From assembly GCA_947474485.1 (NCBI GenBank), contig CANJJP010000062.1:1-7937 (forward strand): a stretch of 7,937 bases of DNA, written 5' to 3'. Shown here in pieces: positions 5,410-7,937 of the stretch (position 1 is its first letter; each line of letters starts with the position of its first letter). The stretch comes from Bacteroidota bacterium (GTDB lineage Bacteria; Bacteroidota; Bacteroidia; B-17B0; Aurantibacillaceae). Under the pieces are notes generated by a model, which was not told where the DNA came from, did not search any database, and saw only the letters and a list, made by a program, of their open reading frames with translations. The position numbers and the translations under genes were made by a program.

Positions 5410-7410
5410 ATGAATAAATTTACCAATTCACTTGTTTCAGAAACAAGTCCATACTTACTTCAACATGCACATAATCCAGTTAACTGGTTTGCATGGAATG
5501 ATGAAACATTAAAGAAAGCAAAACAAGAAGATAAAATGATTTTGGTGAGTATCGGTTACTCGGCTTGCCATTGGTGCCATGTAATGGAGCATGATTGTTT
5601 TGAAGATGAAGAAGTGGCAGCATTGATGAATGAACATTTTATTAATGTAAAGATTGATCGAGAGGAACGTCCTGATATTGACCAGGTATATATGACTGCG
5701 GTTCAGTTAATGACCAAGCATGGCGGGTGGCCTTTAAATTGTTTTACATTACCCGATGGTCGACCAATTTATGGAGGCACCTATTTTCCGAAAGATAGAT
5801 GGATGCAAATTTTAAGAAGCTTGGCAAATTTATTTAAGCAGGATAGAAACAAAGCTGAAGAATATGCAGGGGAATTAACAAATGGATTATTACGAGCTGA
5901 AATGCTTGTTAGTAATAGCAATGCAACTGAATTGAATATAGACACTATTCATAAAAGTATTCGTAATTGGAAAACACTTTTAGATAATGAAGAAGGTGGA
6001 ATGGATAAAGCACCAAAGTTTCCTTTACCTAATAATTATGTTTTTTTGTTGAGGTATGCACATTTATTTAATGATTATGATTTGATGAAACAAGTCCATC
6101 TTACCCTACGAAAAATGGCCTATGGTGGAATTTATGATCAGTTAGAAGGAGGTTTCGCTCGTTATTCGGTTGATGCATTTTGGAAAGTGCCTCACTTTGA
6201 AAAAATGTTGTACGATAACGCACAGCTTATATCCCTTTATTCAGAAGCATTTCAGCAATCGAAAGAACCTTTGTATAAACAAGTAGTGGATGAAACTATT
6301 TCCTTTATTGAAGCAAATTGGTCAAATAATTTTGGAGGCTATTTTTCGGCATTGGATGCTGATAGTGAAGGAGTGGAAGGGAAATATTATGTTTGGACAA
6401 AAGAGGAATTACATAAATTATTAGATGAAAAGACTTTTGAAATTTTCTGTAAGTATTACAATATAAATGAAATTGGCTATTGGGAAGATGAGAACTATAT
6501 TTTAGTGCGAAAAGAGTCGGAGAAAGAAATAGCTATGCAATTGCAAATAAGTGAGAGCGATTTAAAAGAAATAATCTCTGAATCAAAAACAAAACTACTA
6601 GACCTAAGAAATAAAAGAGTAAAACCAGGTTTGGATGATAAAACCTTGTGTAGCTGGAATGCCTTGATGCTAAAATCATACGCAGATGCGTACAAGGTTT
6701 TTGCTAAACAAGATTATTTACATAAAGCATTGAAATTAGCAGCTTTTATAAAAACAAAAATGAAAAATGGGGAGGGACTTTTTCACTCGTTTAAAAATGA
6801 TGTAGTAAAAATAAATGCATTTTTAGAAGATTATGCTTTTACAATTGAAGCTTATATTTCTTTATATGAAGTAAGCGGGGCAGGCGAGTGGCTCCTCGAA
6901 GCAAAACATTTGACCGACTACGTATTACAACATTTTTATGATAAACAAAGTGGTTTTTTCTTTTTTACTTCGGGTGAAGATGCAGAATTGATTGTAAGAA
7001 AAGTTGAAATAAGTGATAATGTAATTCCGGCATCTAACTCACAAATGGCAAGGAATTTATTTAGACTGCACAAACATTTTTATTTGCCTAAGTACAACGA
7101 TATGGCACAAAACATGTGTGCCAAATTAGGTGAGGAAATTTCGCACTACGGATCAGGTTACAGTAATTGGGCAATTTTACAACTGGAATATCAATTGCCT
7201 TTTAAAGAATTAGCAATTACAGGAAAAGAAGCCGTGAAATATTTGTTTGAATTGAATAAACAATATTTACCAAATGTTGTTTTTGCTGTTTCAAACGAAC
7301 AATCAGAATTGCCTTTGCTAAAAGATAGATTTGTTGATGGGAAGACATTGATTTATGTTTGCGAAAATAACGCATGTAATTTACCTTTGGAAAGTGTAAG
7401 CGATTTTTAG
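5410..7410 (+). CDS. DUF255 / YyaL-SPATA20 family thioredoxin-domain protein
   Basis: From the ATG at 5410 the protein has 666 residues, full length for the family that includes bacterial YyaL and human SPATA20. The N-terminal domain is thioredoxin-like: family opening NSLVSETSPYLLQHAHNPV, then GYSACHWCHVM with the CxxC cysteines at C53 and C56, DREERPDID and GGWPLNCFTLPDG. The larger C-terminal part resembles an (alpha/alpha)6 glycosidase or epimerase barrel, with the hallmarks GGFARYSVDAFWKVPHFEKM (from about residue 247), LDADSEGVEGKYYVW (about 315) and DDKTLCSWNAL (about 409). A closing cysteine pair, YVCENNAC, sits near the end. No signal peptide is seen, so it is probably cytoplasmic. 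The exact reaction is unknown; a redox or sugar-related role is inferred from the folds. A GTG at 5386 with AAGG nearby would add eight residues, but the homologous region begins at the ATG. It converges with fhs. Confidence 0.93.
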   Translation: MNKFTNSLVSETSPYLLQHAHNPVNWFAWNDETLKKAKQEDKMILVSIGYSACHWCHVMEHDCFEDEEVAALMNEHFINVKIDREERPDIDQVYMTAVQLMTKHGGWPLNCFTLPDGRPIYGGTYFPKDRWMQILRSLANLFKQDRNKAEEYAGELTNGLLRAEMLVSNSNATELNIDTIHKSIRNWKTLLDNEEGGMDKAPKFPLPNNYVFLLRYAHLFNDYDLMKQVHLTLRKMAYGGIYDQLEGGFARYSVDAFWKVPHFEKMLYDNAQLISLYSEAFQQSKEPLYKQVVDETISFIEANWSNNFGGYFSALDADSEGVEGKYYVWTKEELHKLLDEKTFEIFCKYYNINEIGYWEDENYILVRKESEKEIAMQLQISESDLKEIISESKTKLLDLRNKRVKPGLDDKTLCSWNALMLKSYADAYKVFAKQDYLHKALKLAAFIKTKMKNGEGLFHSFKNDVVKINAFLEDYAFTIEAYISLYEVSGAGEWLLEAKHLTDYVLQHFYDKQSGFFFFTSGEDAELIVRKVEISDNVIPASNSQMARNLFRLHKHFYLPKYNDMAQNMCAKLGEEISHYGSGYSNWAILQLEYQLPFKELAITGKEAVKYLFELNKQYLPNVVFAVSNEQSELPLLKDRFVDGKTLIYVCENNACNLPLESVSDF

Positions 7411-7419
7411 TGTCACTAA

Positions 7420-7509
7420 TCAATACGAATTTGCGTATTGAAATCAATTCGTACAAATTCGTAGTATTAGTATATTCGTATGAGATTTGTAATCATGAGT
7501 ATATTCGTA
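7420..7509 (+). repeat. Cluster of ATTCGTA repeats with a small hairpin
   Basis: TCAATACG (7420-7427) and CGTATTGA (7434-7441) form a perfect 8-bp stem ten bases after the DUF255 stop. Then ATTCGTA occurs four times (7447-7453, 7457-7463, 7474-7480, 7503-7509), with an inverted copy TACGAAT at 7424-7430. The 12-mer AGTATATTCGTA is repeated exactly at 7469-7480 and 7498-7509, a period of 29 bp. The hairpin has no T-tract, so it is a poor terminator. It may be a decayed short-repeat array or a protein-binding cluster. Confidence 0.6.
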
Positions 7510-7551
7510 AAAAATGTGTTCTTTATTACTTTATTTAAAGTATGATTGTAA

Positions 7552-7694
7552 ACAATATGGAATTTAATTTTTGGCCTACACAAAAAATATTTTGGAGATG
7601 CTTGTTTGGAATTCCACTCTAAAGTGAGTTTGTTAAATGGAAAGGTGACTAAGAACAAGTTGATGATGTTTTTATTATTGGTGTTAAAGTATAA
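7552..7694 (+). pseudogene. Possible degraded 3' gene remnant, unidentified
   Basis: One frame from 7552 reads WNLIFGLHKKYFGDACLEFH then SKV. The frame one base back, from about 7626, reads EFVKWKGD, a TAA, then EQVDDVFIIGVKV and a TAA at 7692. A missing base near 7625 would join them into FHSKVEFVKWKGD-x-EQVDDVFIIGVKV, a plausible protein C-terminus. The remaining TAA would be a point mutation. No family is recognised. It lies between the ATTCGTA cluster and the fhs stop. It could be a chance reading of AT-rich DNA. Confidence 0.3.
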
Positions 7695-7716
7695 CAGTCT
7701 GTTCCAATTAAACCTT

Positions 7717-7937
7717 CTAACTCAATCCTGAAATTTTCCCATTATTATCAATAGTCATGTGTTCGGATGCTGGAATAGCTGGTAAACCTGGCATACGCAT
7801 CATGTCTCCTAAAATTGGAATAATAAATCCTGCACCTGCGGCAAATTCAAACTCTCTAACTGTTACTCGAAAATTTGTTGGGCGGCCAATTTTGGTTTCA
7901 TTATCTGAAAGTGATTTTTGTGTTTTAGCCATACATA
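7717..7937 (-). CDS. fhs: Formate-tetrahydrofolate ligase, C-terminal end only
   Basis: This cytoplasmic enzyme makes 10-formyltetrahydrofolate from formate, ATP and tetrahydrofolate, feeding one-carbon units to purine and other synthesis. Only about the last 73 of some 550 residues are inside the window; the frame is open to the right edge, so an apparent ATG at 7932 is internal. The piece has the conserved family ending: CMAKTQKSLSDNET, GRPTNFRVTVREFEFAAGAG, FIIPILGDMMRMPGLPAIPA and then DNNGKISGL. The preceding codon (TGT, Cys) fits the usual CMAKTQ. The last residue is Ser where many relatives have Phe. The gene converges with the DUF255 gene, and I see no clear terminator hairpin after its stop. 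Confidence 0.93.
   Translation of the reverse strand, partial: CMAKTQKSLSDNETKIGRPTNFRVTVREFEFAAGAGFIIPILGDMMRMPGLPAIPASEHMTIDNNGKISGLS

Noticed and set aside
6495..6695. 66-codon minus-strand ORF
   Set aside because: It lies antisense inside the DUF255 gene and is a shadow frame.
7480..7545. 21-residue hydrophobic plus-strand peptide MRFVIMSIFVKNVFFITLFK...
   Set aside because: It sits within the repeat cluster, has no ribosome site, and is expected by chance in such AT-rich DNA.
7588..7620. YFGDACLEFHSK similarity to the GDG..CLEFHSK motif of hydroxyacyl-CoA dehydrogenase/enoyl-CoA hydratase proteins
   Set aside because: Only about ten residues agree and the following sequence does not fit that family, so I did not name the remnant from it.
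7467..7658. 63-codon minus-strand ORF in the convergent gap
   Set aside because: Low-complexity AT-rich composition, no start signal, no family resemblance; the plus strand reads better as a gene remnant.
7930..7932. ATG at 7932 as the start of a complete 71-residue gene
   Set aside because: The frame stays open to the edge with a Cys codon before the Met, as in the internal CMAKTQ of formate-tetrahydrofolate ligase; this is a cut gene, not a small one.

Overview
The window looks like a piece of a low-GC chromosome from the phylum Bacteroidota, probably Flavobacteriia-like. The evidence is AT-rich sequence, '...FAQ'-type signal peptides on exported proteins, a DUF4835/PorD-family gene behind a CoaB gene (a pairing typical of this phylum), mostly weak or absent Shine-Dalgarno sites, and a TAnnTTTG-like promoter box. 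No rRNA, tRNA, CRISPR array, integrase or transposase is visible.

Layout. Positions 1-1882 (minus strand) hold a tight two-gene unit: a small secreted outer-membrane beta-barrel candidate, then a secreted WD40-repeat protein that runs off the left edge. A 133-bp divergent gap (1883-2015) carries two palindromic ATAGCTAT octamers, the second overlapping a promoter-like box. On the plus strand follow coaB (coenzyme A synthesis, stand-alone ligase domain) and a PorD/DUF4835 gene, overlapping by ATGA. The 580-bp gap 3572-4151 holds a 13-bp tandem duplication, a broken 3' gene remnant that resembles an OmpA-like C-terminus, a strong bidirectional terminator hairpin, and a 161-bp imperfect palindrome that ends two bases from the ilvE stop codon. 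ilvE (branched-chain aminotransferase, minus strand) and a DUF255/thioredoxin-fold protein (plus strand) diverge from a 190-bp gap with one inverted repeat. The 306-bp convergent gap 7411-7716 holds a cluster of ATTCGTA repeats and a second degraded coding remnant. The right edge is the C-terminus of formate-tetrahydrofolate ligase (fhs, minus strand).

How the genes relate. The intact genes are mainly core metabolism (CoA, branched-chain amino acids, one-carbon units) plus cell-envelope proteins (PorD-like, beta-barrel, secreted WD40). They form no single pathway. The two gene remnants and several repeats lie at the gaps between conserved blocks, which suggests past rearrangement or gene loss. 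I did not find a convincing new multi-gene system. The most unusual item is the 161-bp palindrome at 3989-4149, a good candidate for a dispersed non-coding repeat family.
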